Below, piece after piece: positions 1 through 7,697 of a stretch of 34,309 nt of DNA. This stretch comes from Streptomyces sp. TRM68367 (GTDB lineage: Bacteria; Actinomycetota; Actinomycetes; Streptomycetales; Streptomycetaceae), in the NCBI RefSeq assembly GCF_014495685.1, contig NZ_JACTVI010000088.1, positions 1-34,309 of the forward strand, given 5' to 3'. Position 1 is the stretch's first letter. Each line of letters begins with the position of its first letter. The position numbers and the translations under genes are program-made. The notes below the pieces were generated by a model, which was not told where the DNA came from, did not search any database, and saw only the letters and a program-made list of their open reading frames with translations.

Positions 1-291
1 TCAGGCGCGCTCGCCGCGTCAAGCCTCCCACCGCAAGGTAGGGCGGAATCTCCTTCCTGAGCTTGCGAAGGGAGGAGAGCACTTCAAGTCGAGCCCAACG
101 TGTGGATGCGGCACCCGCTGTAGGCCGGGGCCTCGTTCGCGTAGGCCGAGGTCCCGTCCGCCGCCGGGGCGCCCGTGGGGTCGTACGACGCGATCGGTGT
201 GACAACGGTTCGGTACACCCGGGACCGGTTGTCGGTGGCGGCCTATACGCTCGGACTTCCACACCGAGCTCTGCCATTCGTCCGGCCGACC

Positions 292-332
292 CCCATCGGC
301 ATCACCGTCCGTCCGACCCATCGGCATCACCG
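292..332. repeat. Two-copy direct repeat in leader of the first gene
   Basis: The 16-base word CCCATCGGCATCACCG occurs at 292-307 and again at 317-332, a 25-base period. The bases before each copy (GTCCGGCCGAC and GTCCGTCCGAC) are also similar, so this is an imperfect tandem duplication. It lies just before the Shine-Dalgarno of the 347 gene. The rest of 1-291 holds no gene I can support: reading frames there have the composition of non-coding frames, and no clear promoter hexamers were seen. Confidence 0.6.
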
Positions 333-346
333 GTCCAGGAGCAGTC

Positions 347-961
347 ATGTACGGCCACGGCGCGGCGCCGCCTCACCGCAGCGAGGCAACCGTCATCACC
401 CTGCGCGTGCTGTTCGCCGCCGCCGGCTTCCTCACATGCGGCCTGCTCGCATGCGTGCCGCTGTTCCGGATCGCGATCCTGCGGGGGCGGCTGTGGGACT
501 GGGTGGCTGCCTGGGTGAGCCTGCCCGTGTCCATCACGTGCCTCGCGGTGCTCGGCTCGGTGCCCATGACCGACCACCGGGGTGACATCGCGCTCGCCGT
601 CGCCCTGCTGCTCGGCCTCGGCGCCGCCGCCCACTTCGTGATCGCGGACATCCGCATCCACAGCCGCCGCCCACCGCAGTACGCCGGCGCGCCGCTCCAG
701 GCCCCCACCGCCCACGCCCCGTACGGCTACCCGCAGCCCGCGTCGCCGTACGCGCCCACGCCCGTGCCGCAGCCCCCGCCGCCCCACACGCCGATACCCC
801 AGACCCCGCCGCCCGCACCCCACGCCCACGGCGGCCCCGTACCGCCGCCCCCGTCGCCCCAGCGTCCCGCGCCCGCCCGCATCGACCAGGTGCGTGCCGA
901 ACTCGACGAGCTCAGCGACTACCTGCGCAGGCACGACGGCCACCACGAGGGCGGAAGGTGA
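347..961 (+). CDS. Small integral membrane protein with proline-rich tail
   Basis: The 204-residue protein is not a family I recognise. Residues about 18-45, 50-70 and 77-101 are three hydrophobic segments likely to span the membrane. Residues about 110-180 are rich in proline, alanine and tyrosine, and the C-terminus (IDQVRAELDELSDYLRR) looks helical. The ATG is preceded by AGGAG at 337-341, five bases away. Its TGA overlaps the GTG of the kinase gene by four bases, so the two are probably translationally coupled. A role as membrane partner of the soluble kinase is possible, but that is inference from the overlap. Confidence 0.75.
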   Translation: MYGHGAAPPHRSEATVITLRVLFAAAGFLTCGLLACVPLFRIAILRGRLWDWVAAWVSLPVSITCLAVLGSVPMTDHRGDIALAVALLLGLGAAAHFVIADIRIHSRRPPQYAGAPLQAPTAHAPYGYPQPASPYAPTPVPQPPPPHTPIPQTPPPAPHAHGGPVPPPPSPQRPAPARIDQVRAELDELSDYLRRHDGHHEGGR

Positions 962-2493
962 CCGTGCCGGCAGGACGTGTCGTCGCCGACCGCTACGAAC
1001 TGTCCACGCTCCTCGGCCAGGGCGGCATGGGACAGGTCTGGACGGCCTACGACCAGCGGCTCGACCGGCGCGTGGCCGTGAAGCTGCTGCGCCCCGACAA
1101 GGTGGCGGGCGCGGACGCCGACGAACTGCGCCGCCGGTTCGTGCGCGAGTGCCGGGTGACCGCGCAGGTCGACCATCCGGGCCTGGTCACCGTGCACGAC
1201 GCGGGCAGCGAGGGCGAGGAGTTGTTCCTCGTCATGCAGTACGTCGACGGGGCCGACCTGTCCGGCCATCTCGCCGAGCACACCCCCTACCCGTGGCCGT
1301 GGGCGGTTGCGGTCGCCGCGCAGCTGTGCGCCGTACTGAGCGCCGTGCACGCCGTGCCGATCGTCCACCGCGACCTCAAGCCGCGCAACGTCATGGTGAA
1401 GCAGGACGGCACGGTCACCGTCCTCGACCTCGGCGTCGCCTCCGTCATGGACGCGGACACCACCCGCCTCACCCACACCGGCACCCCCGTCGGCTCGCCC
1501 GCCTACATGGCCCCCGAGCAGGCGATGGGCGGCGCGGTCGGCCCCTACACCGACCTGTACGCGCTCGGCGCGGTGCTGCACGAACTGCTCAGCGGGGACG
1601 TGCCGTTCTCGGGTTCGACGGCGCTCGGTGTACTGCACCGGCACCTGTACGAGCCGCCGCTGCCGGTGCGCCGGATCCGCGCCGAGGTGCCCGAGCCGCT
1701 CGAGGCACTCGTACTGCGCCTGCTCGCGAAGGACCCGCAGCACCGCCCGGGCTCCGCGCAGGAGGTCTACGAGGACCTGGCCGCGCTCCTGCCCGCGCGC
1801 GGGACACCCACCGCGGCGGCCCTCGACCCCACGCGCCCCTTCCTGCGCCCGCACGCCCCCTGGCCGGACCGCGCCCGCACCCCCGCACCCCAGCCCGCGC
1901 CCGCCGCTGACGCGCCGGCCGCCGAGAAGGTCGACGTCGCCGCCACCGTCGACGAGGTCAAGCGCCTCCTCGGCGAGGGCCGCATCACCCAAGCCGTCGA
2001 CATCCTCGGCGCGCTCCTGCCCGCCGCCGCGGAACAGCACGGCGAGCGCTCCCCGGTCGTGCGCACCCTGCGCAAGCAGTACGCCGCCACCCTCCTGGAC
2101 GATGGCCAGTACCGGCGCGCACTGCCCGAACTGCGCCGCCTCGCCGACGAACGCGCCGCCGAGGCCGGCCCCGCTGACCCGCAGTCCCTGCGCTTCCGCC
2201 ACGACGCCGCCCAGTGCCTCGAACAGCTCGGCGATCCCGCCGCCGCGCTCGCCGAATACCGCGCGCTGCTGCCGTACTACGAGAACCAGTACGTCACCGC
2301 CGACGGTCCCGGCCTCGCCCACGAGGTCCGCCGCCGCATCGGCCATCTCCTGCTCGCCCTCGGCGACCGCGCCGCCGCCCACGACACCCTCGTCCGCCTG
2401 CTGCACGACGTGGACCGCGCCCAGGGCCCCGGCCATCCGCTGGCCGCCGAGATCAGGCGCACATTGCAGTGGCTGGGGCAGGTGCGCGGCTAG
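958..2493 (+). CDS. Serine/threonine protein kinase with TPR-like C-terminal half
   Basis: A Hanks-type Ser/Thr kinase of 511 residues. The glycine loop GQGGMGQV is at 20-27, the ATP-binding lysine in VAVK at 42, the catalytic loop HRDLKPRN at 137-144 (Asp139), the metal-binding motif is DLG rather than DFG at 157-159, and APEQ is at 185-188. The kinase domain ends near residue 275 and is followed by a Pro/Ala linker. Residues about 325-508 form alanine-rich helical pairs like tetratricopeptide repeats, so substrates are probably recruited through protein contacts. No membrane segment or PASTA domain is present, so the protein should be cytosolic unless held by its coupled membrane neighbour. 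The GTG start overlaps the upstream stop. Confidence 0.93.
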   Translation: MTVPAGRVVADRYELSTLLGQGGMGQVWTAYDQRLDRRVAVKLLRPDKVAGADADELRRRFVRECRVTAQVDHPGLVTVHDAGSEGEELFLVMQYVDGADLSGHLAEHTPYPWPWAVAVAAQLCAVLSAVHAVPIVHRDLKPRNVMVKQDGTVTVLDLGVASVMDADTTRLTHTGTPVGSPAYMAPEQAMGGAVGPYTDLYALGAVLHELLSGDVPFSGSTALGVLHRHLYEPPLPVRRIRAEVPEPLEALVLRLLAKDPQHRPGSAQEVYEDLAALLPARGTPTAAALDPTRPFLRPHAPWPDRARTPAPQPAPAADAPAAEKVDVAATVDEVKRLLGEGRITQAVDILGALLPAAAEQHGERSPVVRTLRKQYAATLLDDGQYRRALPELRRLADERAAEAGPADPQSLRFRHDAAQCLEQLGDPAAALAEYRALLPYYENQYVTADGPGLAHEVRRRIGHLLLALGDRAAAHDTLVRLLHDVDRAQGPGHPLAAEIRRTLQWLGQVRG

Positions 2494-2615
2494 GCCCTTC
2501 TGATGGATCTCCGCAGCGTCGCGACGCCCGGCACGCGCGCTCGCCGCACGGTGCGCACGCCGATCGCACGCACCGAACGCCGCCCCTTCTCCTGCGGAGA
2601 TCCATCAGAAGGGCC
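2493..2615. repeat. 24-bp perfect inverted repeat around a 75-base loop
   Basis: The arms at 2493-2516 and 2592-2615 are exact reverse complements (GGCCCTTCTGATGG... and ...CCATCAGAAGGGCC). The left arm begins on the last base of the kinase stop codon. The 75-base interval is GC-rich and has no gene. It could act as a transcription terminator, though there is no U-run, or be a small MITE- or REP-like mobile repeat. The 2616-2679 stretch holds nothing I can name. Confidence 0.85.
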
Positions 2616-2679
2616 CTGGCACCCTCCGCCCGAGGGAGCGGGGGTGCCGGAAGTCCCGATGAATCGTTGGTCGAATGGG

Positions 2680-2708
2680 TTGGCCAGAGCTTGGCCGCTG
2701 CATACCAT
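2680..2708 (+). promoter_or_regulatory. Candidate promoter of the SurA-like lipoprotein gene
   Basis: TTGGCC at 2680-2685 and TACCAT at 2703-2708 are separated by 17 bases, a fair match to the Streptomyces principal sigma factor promoter. It lies about 50 bases upstream of the TTG start at 2762. Confidence 0.4.
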
Positions 2709-2761
2709 CGATCATCGCAAGACTTTGTGCACCGCCGCACAATCTCCAACGGGAGGTTCCC

Positions 2762-3409
2762 TTGCACCGCCGCCGTCGCACCGCGCTCGTCCTCACCGCC
2801 GCGATCGCCGCAGCGGCGCCCCTGCTCACCGCCTGCGGAAACGATGCGCATCCGGGCGCGGCGGCCGTCGTCGGCGGCCAGCGGATCACCGTCTCACAGC
2901 TGGAGGAGCGGGTGGGCGAGGTCCGCGCGGCCCAGCGGGCGGCCGTGCCCAACGACGCCCAGTACCAGCAGGCCATCGCCAGAACCGGCACCCTCACGCG
3001 GGACACCCTGCACACGATGATCCTCGACCGGGTGCTCCACCACGCCGCCCAGGAGGCCGGCGTGAGCGTGACCCGCAAGGAGGTCCAGAAGCTGCGCTCC
3101 GGCCTGGAGCAGCAGACGGGCGGCAGCAAGGCACTCCAGACGGCCTGGCTCCAGCAGTACGGCGTTCCCCCGCAGCGCCTCGACGAGAACCTCCGCCTCC
3201 AGCTGGAGGCCCAGAAGCTCGCCGGGAAGCTCGGCACCGACACCAACCGGCCCGAGTTCTGGAACGCCCTGTCCCAGTCCTCCAAGGAACTGAACGTCGA
3301 CCTCAACCCGCGCTACGGCACCTGGGACGTCCAGAAGAGCAGCCGCGTCGACGCCCGCACGCCGTGGGTACGGGACGTCACCTCCGCGAACGCGCAGCAG
3401 ACCACCTGA
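2762..3409 (+). CDS. SurA N-terminal-domain lipoprotein (periplasmic-type chaperone)
   Basis: The 215-residue protein starts at TTG 2762, chosen because GGGAGG at 2751-2756 lies five bases before it and because it gives a proper lipoprotein signal: four arginines, a hydrophobic stretch, then LTAC with the lipidated Cys at 25. The mature part (AAVVGGQRITVSQLEERVGEV onward) matches the SurA N-terminal helical domain, which binds unfolded exported proteins. No C-terminal parvulin (PPIase) domain is present, so it is probably a chaperone without isomerase activity, anchored outside the membrane. The position before mazG is typical of Streptomyces. Confidence 0.85.
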   Translation: MHRRRRTALVLTAAIAAAAPLLTACGNDAHPGAAAVVGGQRITVSQLEERVGEVRAAQRAAVPNDAQYQQAIARTGTLTRDTLHTMILDRVLHHAAQEAGVSVTRKEVQKLRSGLEQQTGGSKALQTAWLQQYGVPPQRLDENLRLQLEAQKLAGKLGTDTNRPEFWNALSQSSKELNVDLNPRYGTWDVQKSSRVDARTPWVRDVTSANAQQTT

Positions 3410-3509
3410 ACCGGACGGGCGCGCAGCACGGTGGCGTAACGCTACGGCACCGCCGGTCACCCTGTGGATAGCTCCCGGGGCTGTCGGCGGTGTGGGTTAG
3501 CTTCGAATC

Positions 3510-4541
3510 GTGAACGCAACCAGCTCAGAAGCCACCCCCGCGAACGCCGCCCCCGGCCGCATCGTCCTGCTCACCACCAGCCACCGCGTCGCGCCCGGCC
3601 TGCTGTCCTGGCCCGCCTGGCAGGCACTGCGCACCGCCGACCGCGTGCTGTGCGCGGACGGCGCGCATCCGCAGCTGCCGTATCTGCGCGAGGCCGGGAT
3701 AGTCGTCGACGAGGCGTCCCCGACCGCCGAGGAGCTGGTCGACGCCTGCGCCGGCGGGCGGACGGTCGTGGTCGTGGCGACCGGCGAGGGCGAGCCGGCC
3801 CTCACGGACGGCCTGGCCCGCCTGGCCGGTTCCGGCCGGGTGAGCATGCCGGAGCTGGAGCTGCTCCCCGCCTCCTACGATCTGCCCGGCGCCCGGCTCC
3901 TCGACCTCGTCCAGGTCATGGACCGCATCCGCGACGAGTGCCCGTGGTCGTCCCAGCAGACCCACAAGGGCCTGGCGAAGTACGGCATCGAGGAGGCGTA
4001 CGAACTCGTCGAGGCGATCGAGGAGGGCGACCGCGACGAGCTGCGCGAGGAACTGGGTGACGTGCTGCTCCAGGTCGTCTTCCACGCCCGCGTCGCGGAA
4101 GAGGACCCGGAGACCCCCTTCTCCATCGACGACGTGGCGGCCACCATCGTCGCCAAGCTCATCCACCGCCACCCGCACGTCTTCGGAGAGGAGACGGCGA
4201 CGACTCCCGAGGAGGTCAAGGAGCACTGGCTGCGCACCAAGGCGGTCGAGAAGCGGCGCACCTCGGTCACCGAGGGCATTCCACTGGGCCAGCCCGGCCT
4301 GGCGCTCGCGGCGAAGCTGGCTTCCCGGGTGCGCACGGCGGGCCTGGACGTGCCGCTGTCGCGCGTGGAGGGCGTCGGGTACGAGCTGCTCGCGCTCGCG
4401 GTACGGGCCGAGGCGGAGGGAACCGACCCGGAGGCGGCCCTGCGCGCGGCGGCTCGGGCGTACCGGGACGCGATCAGGGAGACAGAAAGAGCGGCGGGCC
4501 CGGGGGAAGCGGAGCACATACCGGCAAACGGCGAGGGCTGA
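3510..4541 (+). CDS. mazG: MazG nucleoside triphosphate pyrophosphohydrolase
   Basis: MazG hydrolyses NTPs and dNTPs to monophosphate and pyrophosphate, cleaning aberrant nucleotides and affecting ppGpp-linked stress responses. The 343-residue protein has a weakly conserved N-terminal half (about 1-120). The MazG core follows, with CPWSSQQTHKGLAKYGIEEA at about 146-165 and metal-binding acidic clusters in EEAYELVEAIEEGDRDELREE; a second helical segment RHPHVFGEE lies near 220. The GTG start has no Shine-Dalgarno. TAGCTT at 3498-3503 ends six bases before it, as expected of a leaderless mRNA. The gap 3410-3509 otherwise shows nothing. Confidence 0.92.
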   Translation: MNATSSEATPANAAPGRIVLLTTSHRVAPGLLSWPAWQALRTADRVLCADGAHPQLPYLREAGIVVDEASPTAEELVDACAGGRTVVVVATGEGEPALTDGLARLAGSGRVSMPELELLPASYDLPGARLLDLVQVMDRIRDECPWSSQQTHKGLAKYGIEEAYELVEAIEEGDRDELREELGDVLLQVVFHARVAEEDPETPFSIDDVAATIVAKLIHRHPHVFGEETATTPEEVKEHWLRTKAVEKRRTSVTEGIPLGQPGLALAAKLASRVRTAGLDVPLSRVEGVGYELLALAVRAEAEGTDPEAALRAAARAYRDAIRETERAAGPGEAEHIPANGEG

Positions 4542-4757
4542 CGCCGGACTCGGCAGGCGAGCATCCGCTGCCGACGCCGGTCGCCGGGGACGGGCGGCAG
4601 GTTGTCCGGCAGGACGGGCGTGCGGACCGTCCGGCAGGGTGCGGTCGCCGAGCCGCGCCACGATGCGGGTGAGCGCCGCGAACAACCGGTCGGGCCGTCG
4701 CCTCCGTCAGTCGGTCGCGCCGACTCTCTCTGTCCTGCGGGAAGCCGAGAGGGAAGT

Positions 4758-4817
4758 GCGGGTCGGGGCTGGATGCCCCCATCCGCCGCGCTCCCGCCCC
4801 GACCCGCCGGATACCGT
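4758..4817 (+). promoter_or_regulatory. Stem-loop and -10-like box before the P450 gene
   Basis: GCGGGTCGGGGC at 4758-4769 and its exact reverse complement at 4796-4807 form a 12-bp dyad. TACCGT at 4812-4817 resembles a -10 box and ends six bases before the GTG start at 4824, so the P450 message may be leaderless and the dyad could be an operator. No good -35 was found. The rest of 4542-4757 is GC-rich and holds no gene I can support. Confidence 0.35.
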
Positions 4818-4823
4818 CGAGGA

Positions 4824-6107
4824 GTGACCGACCAGCCCACCTCTCCCAGCACCACGCGCGACACCGCACCCGAGCTCTTCACCTGGGAGTTCGCCACCGA
4901 CCCCTACCCGGCCTACGCCTGGCTGCGCGAGCACGCGCCCGTGCACCGGACGAAGCTGCCCAGCGGGGTGGAGGCGTGGCTGGTCACCCGGTACGCCGAC
5001 GCCAAGCAGACGCTCGCCGACCCGCGTCTGTCCAAGAACCCGGCGCATCACGACGTGCCCGCGCACGCCAAGGGCAAGACCGGCATCCCGGGCGAGCGCA
5101 AGGCCGAGCTGATGACGCATCTGCTGAACATCGACCCGCCGGACCACACCCGCCTGCGCCGACTGGTGTCGAAGGCGTTCACGCCGCGCCGGGTCGCCGA
5201 GTTCGCGCCGCGCGTCCAGCAGCTCACCGACCACCTCATCGACCGGTTCGCGGCGAAGGGAGACGCCGACCTCATCCACGAGTTCGCCTTCCCGCTCCCC
5301 ATCTATGCCATCTGCGACCTGCTCGGCGTGCCCCGCGAGGACCAGGACGACTTCCGGGACTGGGCGGGCATGATGATCCGGCACGGCAAAGGCCCGCGAG
5401 GAGGGGTCGCGCGGTCGGTGAAGAAGATGCGCGGCTATCTCGCCGAACTCATCCACCGCAAGCGCGAAGCCCTGCCCCCCGAACCCGCCCCGGGCGAGGA
5501 CCTCATCTCCGGCCTCATCCGCGCCTCCGACCACGGCGAGCACCTCACCGAGAACGAGGCCGCCGCCATGGCGTTCATCCTCCTGTTCGCCGGTTTCGAG
5601 ACCACCGTCAACCTCATCGGCAACGGCACCTACGCCCTGCTCACCCACCCCGAACAGCGGGCCCGGCTCCAGGCGTCCCTCGCCCGCCAGGAGACCGCCC
5701 TCCTCGCCACCGGCATCGAGGAACTCCTGCGCTACGACGGCCCCGTCGAACTCGCCACCTGGCGGTTCGCCACGGAGCCGCTCACCATCGGCGGGCAGGA
5801 CGTCGCATCCGGCGACCCCGTCCTCGTCGTACTCGCCGCCGCGGACCGGGACCCGGAGCGGTTCGCCGACCCCGACAGGCTCGACCTCGGACGCCGGGAC
5901 AACCAGCACCTCGGATACGGCCACGGCATCCATTACTGCCTCGGCGCCCCGCTCGCCCGCCTGGAGGGCCGGACCGCGCTCGCCACGCTCCTCACCCGCC
6001 TGCCGGACCTCCGGCTCGCGGAGGACCCAGCCGAACTGCGCTGGCGCGGCGGGCTCATCATGCGCGGACTGCGCACGCTGCCGGTGGAGTTCACGCCAGT
6101 CCGGTAA
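4824..6107 (+). CDS. Cytochrome P450, CYP107-like
   Basis: A soluble bacterial P450 of 427 residues that would hydroxylate or epoxidise a small substrate using electrons from ferredoxin. The I-helix oxygen-binding motif AGFETT is at 256-261, the K-helix ExxR is Glu300-Arg303, and the haem-binding loop GHGIHYCLG carries the thiolate ligand Cys372. The start was set at GTG 4824, giving an N-terminus (MTDQPTSPSTTRDTAPELFTW) of normal length for the family. The longer upstream frame is low-complexity and non-coding in character. Family and gene order match the P450 next to rpf genes in other Streptomyces. No ferredoxin or biosynthetic partner is adjacent, so the substrate is unknown. Confidence 0.92.
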   Translation: MTDQPTSPSTTRDTAPELFTWEFATDPYPAYAWLREHAPVHRTKLPSGVEAWLVTRYADAKQTLADPRLSKNPAHHDVPAHAKGKTGIPGERKAELMTHLLNIDPPDHTRLRRLVSKAFTPRRVAEFAPRVQQLTDHLIDRFAAKGDADLIHEFAFPLPIYAICDLLGVPREDQDDFRDWAGMMIRHGKGPRGGVARSVKKMRGYLAELIHRKREALPPEPAPGEDLISGLIRASDHGEHLTENEAAAMAFILLFAGFETTVNLIGNGTYALLTHPEQRARLQASLARQETALLATGIEELLRYDGPVELATWRFATEPLTIGGQDVASGDPVLVVLAAADRDPERFADPDRLDLGRRDNQHLGYGHGIHYCLGAPLARLEGRTALATLLTRLPDLRLAEDPAELRWRGGLIMRGLRTLPVEFTPVR

Positions 6108-6207
6108 CCGGCGATCACGCCTGACCGGAAACGGGCCGTCCCGCCCGTCCGGTAATCGGCCGGGAACCGGCCGTGACCAGCGCGGAAAGTGACAAACCCT
6201 CTGGTCT

Positions 6208-6268
6208 GTGATCTTCACGTGATCTGTGCGGCACTAACTTGTGACAAGTGATTGAGTGCCGCTACGTT
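6208..6268 (+). promoter_or_regulatory. Promoter with nested dyad symmetry upstream of rpf
   Basis: TTGTGA at 6239-6244 and TACGTT at 6263-6268, 18 bases apart, form a candidate promoter. The -35 lies in the palindrome ACTTGTGACAAGT (6237-6249), which itself sits between the inverted arms GCGGCACT (6228-6235) and AGTGCCGC (6255-6262). A direct repeat GTGATCT occurs at 6208-6214 and 6219-6225. The layout suggests an operator that would block or recruit polymerase. The gap 6108-6207 holds nothing else I can name. Confidence 0.5.
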
Positions 6269-6275
6269 CACCCAT

Positions 6276-6308
6276 CAGCGCGGCGCACTGGCACCACGCG
6301 CCGCGCTG
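6276..6308 (+). promoter_or_regulatory. 11-bp hairpin in the rpf 5' leader
   Basis: CAGCGCGGCGC at 6276-6286 and its exact reverse complement at 6298-6308 enclose an 11-base loop, between the candidate promoter and the Shine-Dalgarno GAAAGG at 6325-6330. It could stabilise the leader or bind a regulator. It does not look like the ydaO riboswitch found before the next gene. Confidence 0.55.
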
Positions 6309-6337
6309 GTCCCTGCAGTCTCCCGAAAGGTCCCCGC

Positions 6338-7312
6338 ATGCTCTCCGGGAACGGTCGGCACCGTCGCCCCCGCCAGGCACCGGCACTCTTCGTCGCGGCC
6401 GGAGTGACCGGCTCCGCCGTCGCGATCCCGCTCCTCGGGGCCACGAGCGCCAGCGCGGCCGACGGCACGGCCTGGGACCGGGTCGCGGCCTGCGAGACCA
6501 GCGGCGCCTGGAGCGAGAACAGCGGCAACGGCTATTACGGCGGCCTGCAGTTGACCCAGGAGGACTGGGAGAAGTACGGGGGCCTCGAGTACGCCCCGAG
6601 CGCCGACCAGGCCAGTCGCAACCAGCAGATATACGTCGCCGAGAAGATCCTCGCGAAGGAGGGCCCCGCCGCCTGGCCCGTCTGCGGTCTGACCGCCGGG
6701 CTGACCGAGGGCTCCGGCTCGGTCGATGTCGACACCGGTGTCCAGCAGGACCAGTCGTCCGGCACGTCGGGGTCCGGCACATCGGAATCCGGCACCTCTG
6801 ACACTTCGGGTAATTCAGACACATCTACTTCGGCCGGTTCTTCGGGCGAGTCGCCTTCGCCGGCCGCTACACCTCCGTCCGACGCGGCCTCGCCCGACTC
6901 ATCCGACCTGTCTGATTCGTCCGTGTCTGACGGGCCGTCAAGTACTGCGGACGAACTGGCCAAGTCCGACACATCTCCGGAGTCCGGCAGCGAATCCGAG
7001 CCGACCCCCAGTGCGCCGCAGGACCCCCAGTCGGACATGTCGGGGCAGGGTGTGGGCTCTTCGAGCCTGACCGACACCGGGGCGGTCGGCACCGGCCGTC
7101 ACCGCGGCCCGAGCGCCGACGAAAGTCCGGCGGCGGACGGGTCGTACACCGTGCGTCCCGGGGACACTCTGTGGTCCATTGCCGACTCCCTTGGCCTCCA
7201 GGGCGGATGGCGCGAGCTGTACGCCGAGAACAAGCAGGTGATCGGAGCCGACCCGAACGTCATCATCCCCGGTCAGCAGCTGCACGTCGGTGCCGAAACG
7301 GGCGAAAAGTAG
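6338..7312 (+). CDS. Secreted resuscitation-promoting factor (Rpf) with LysM domain
   Basis: Rpf proteins are lysozyme-like enzymes that cleave peptidoglycan and promote spore germination or exit from dormancy. The 324-residue precursor has a signal peptide ending near SASA-ADG (residue 40), then the Rpf fold (about 43-110) with catalytic Glu53 in ACETSG and the structural cysteines 52 and about 114. A long, low-complexity Ser/Asp/Thr/Pro linker of about 140 residues follows, and then a C-terminal LysM peptidoglycan-binding domain (YTVRPGDTLWSIAD... IIPGQQLHV). The ATG was chosen because GAAAGG lies seven bases upstream and the signal peptide then starts correctly. A second Rpf gene follows. 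Confidence 0.94.
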   Translation: MLSGNGRHRRPRQAPALFVAAGVTGSAVAIPLLGATSASAADGTAWDRVAACETSGAWSENSGNGYYGGLQLTQEDWEKYGGLEYAPSADQASRNQQIYVAEKILAKEGPAAWPVCGLTAGLTEGSGSVDVDTGVQQDQSSGTSGSGTSESGTSDTSGNSDTSTSAGSSGESPSPAATPPSDAASPDSSDLSDSSVSDGPSSTADELAKSDTSPESGSESEPTPSAPQDPQSDMSGQGVGSSSLTDTGAVGTGRHRGPSADESPAADGSYTVRPGDTLWSIADSLGLQGGWRELYAENKQVIGADPNVIIPGQQLHVGAETGEK

Positions 7313-7460
7313 CAGCAGAACAGCGGGAGTTCACGTCAGGGTTCGCGCTGAATGTCCGTTATGAAGACAGTGAGAGATAGATCTCAGAAGCCCTGATCGT
7401 CTTTGAAATTCCGCGAATCGCGTGTCTACGGTCAGGACCGCTCGCCACCGTGAGCCCCGG

Positions 7461-7690
7461 CTGCCGCAACGCCGAATCCTGCCAGCGGCCGTCCGGGACA
7501 GTCGTCGCGTCAAGCGCCGCAGGCAGGAGCGGGGGACCCAAGGTAAGCGCCGGGTCCGGCAGTTGAGGCCCTTCGGGGTGACTCACGGCCGGATGCGGCT
7601 TGGGGTGAAGCCGTGGCCCGAGAGGGACACGGCCGGGCAACTCAACCGGCCCGAACCCGACAGCTCACCTCGCAGGCGTCGGTGAGGGGA
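7461..7690 (+). ncRNA. Cyclic di-AMP (ydaO/yuaA) riboswitch
   Basis: The leader carries conserved blocks of the ydaO class in order: GCCGAATCCTG near 7471, GCAGGAGCGGGGGACCCAA near 7520-7540, GGGGTGAAGCCG near 7600, CGGGCAACTC near 7635, CCGAACCCGACAGCTCACC near 7650, and CGCAGGCGTCGGTGAG just before the start codon. This class binds c-di-AMP and in Streptomyces is known to sit in front of rpf genes, where ligand binding shuts expression off. The edges are approximate, as I could not fold the RNA. The 7313-7460 segment before it should hold the promoter and no gene. Confidence 0.9.
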
Positions 7691-7697
7691 TCTTTCC

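Noticed and set aside
4602..4823. Longer N-terminus for the P450
   Set aside because: The extension is low-complexity with no ribosome site and is not part of P450 proteins.
6108..6337. A ydaO riboswitch before the first rpf gene
   Set aside because: None of the conserved blocks clear in 7461-7690 occur here; only a hairpin and the dyads were found.
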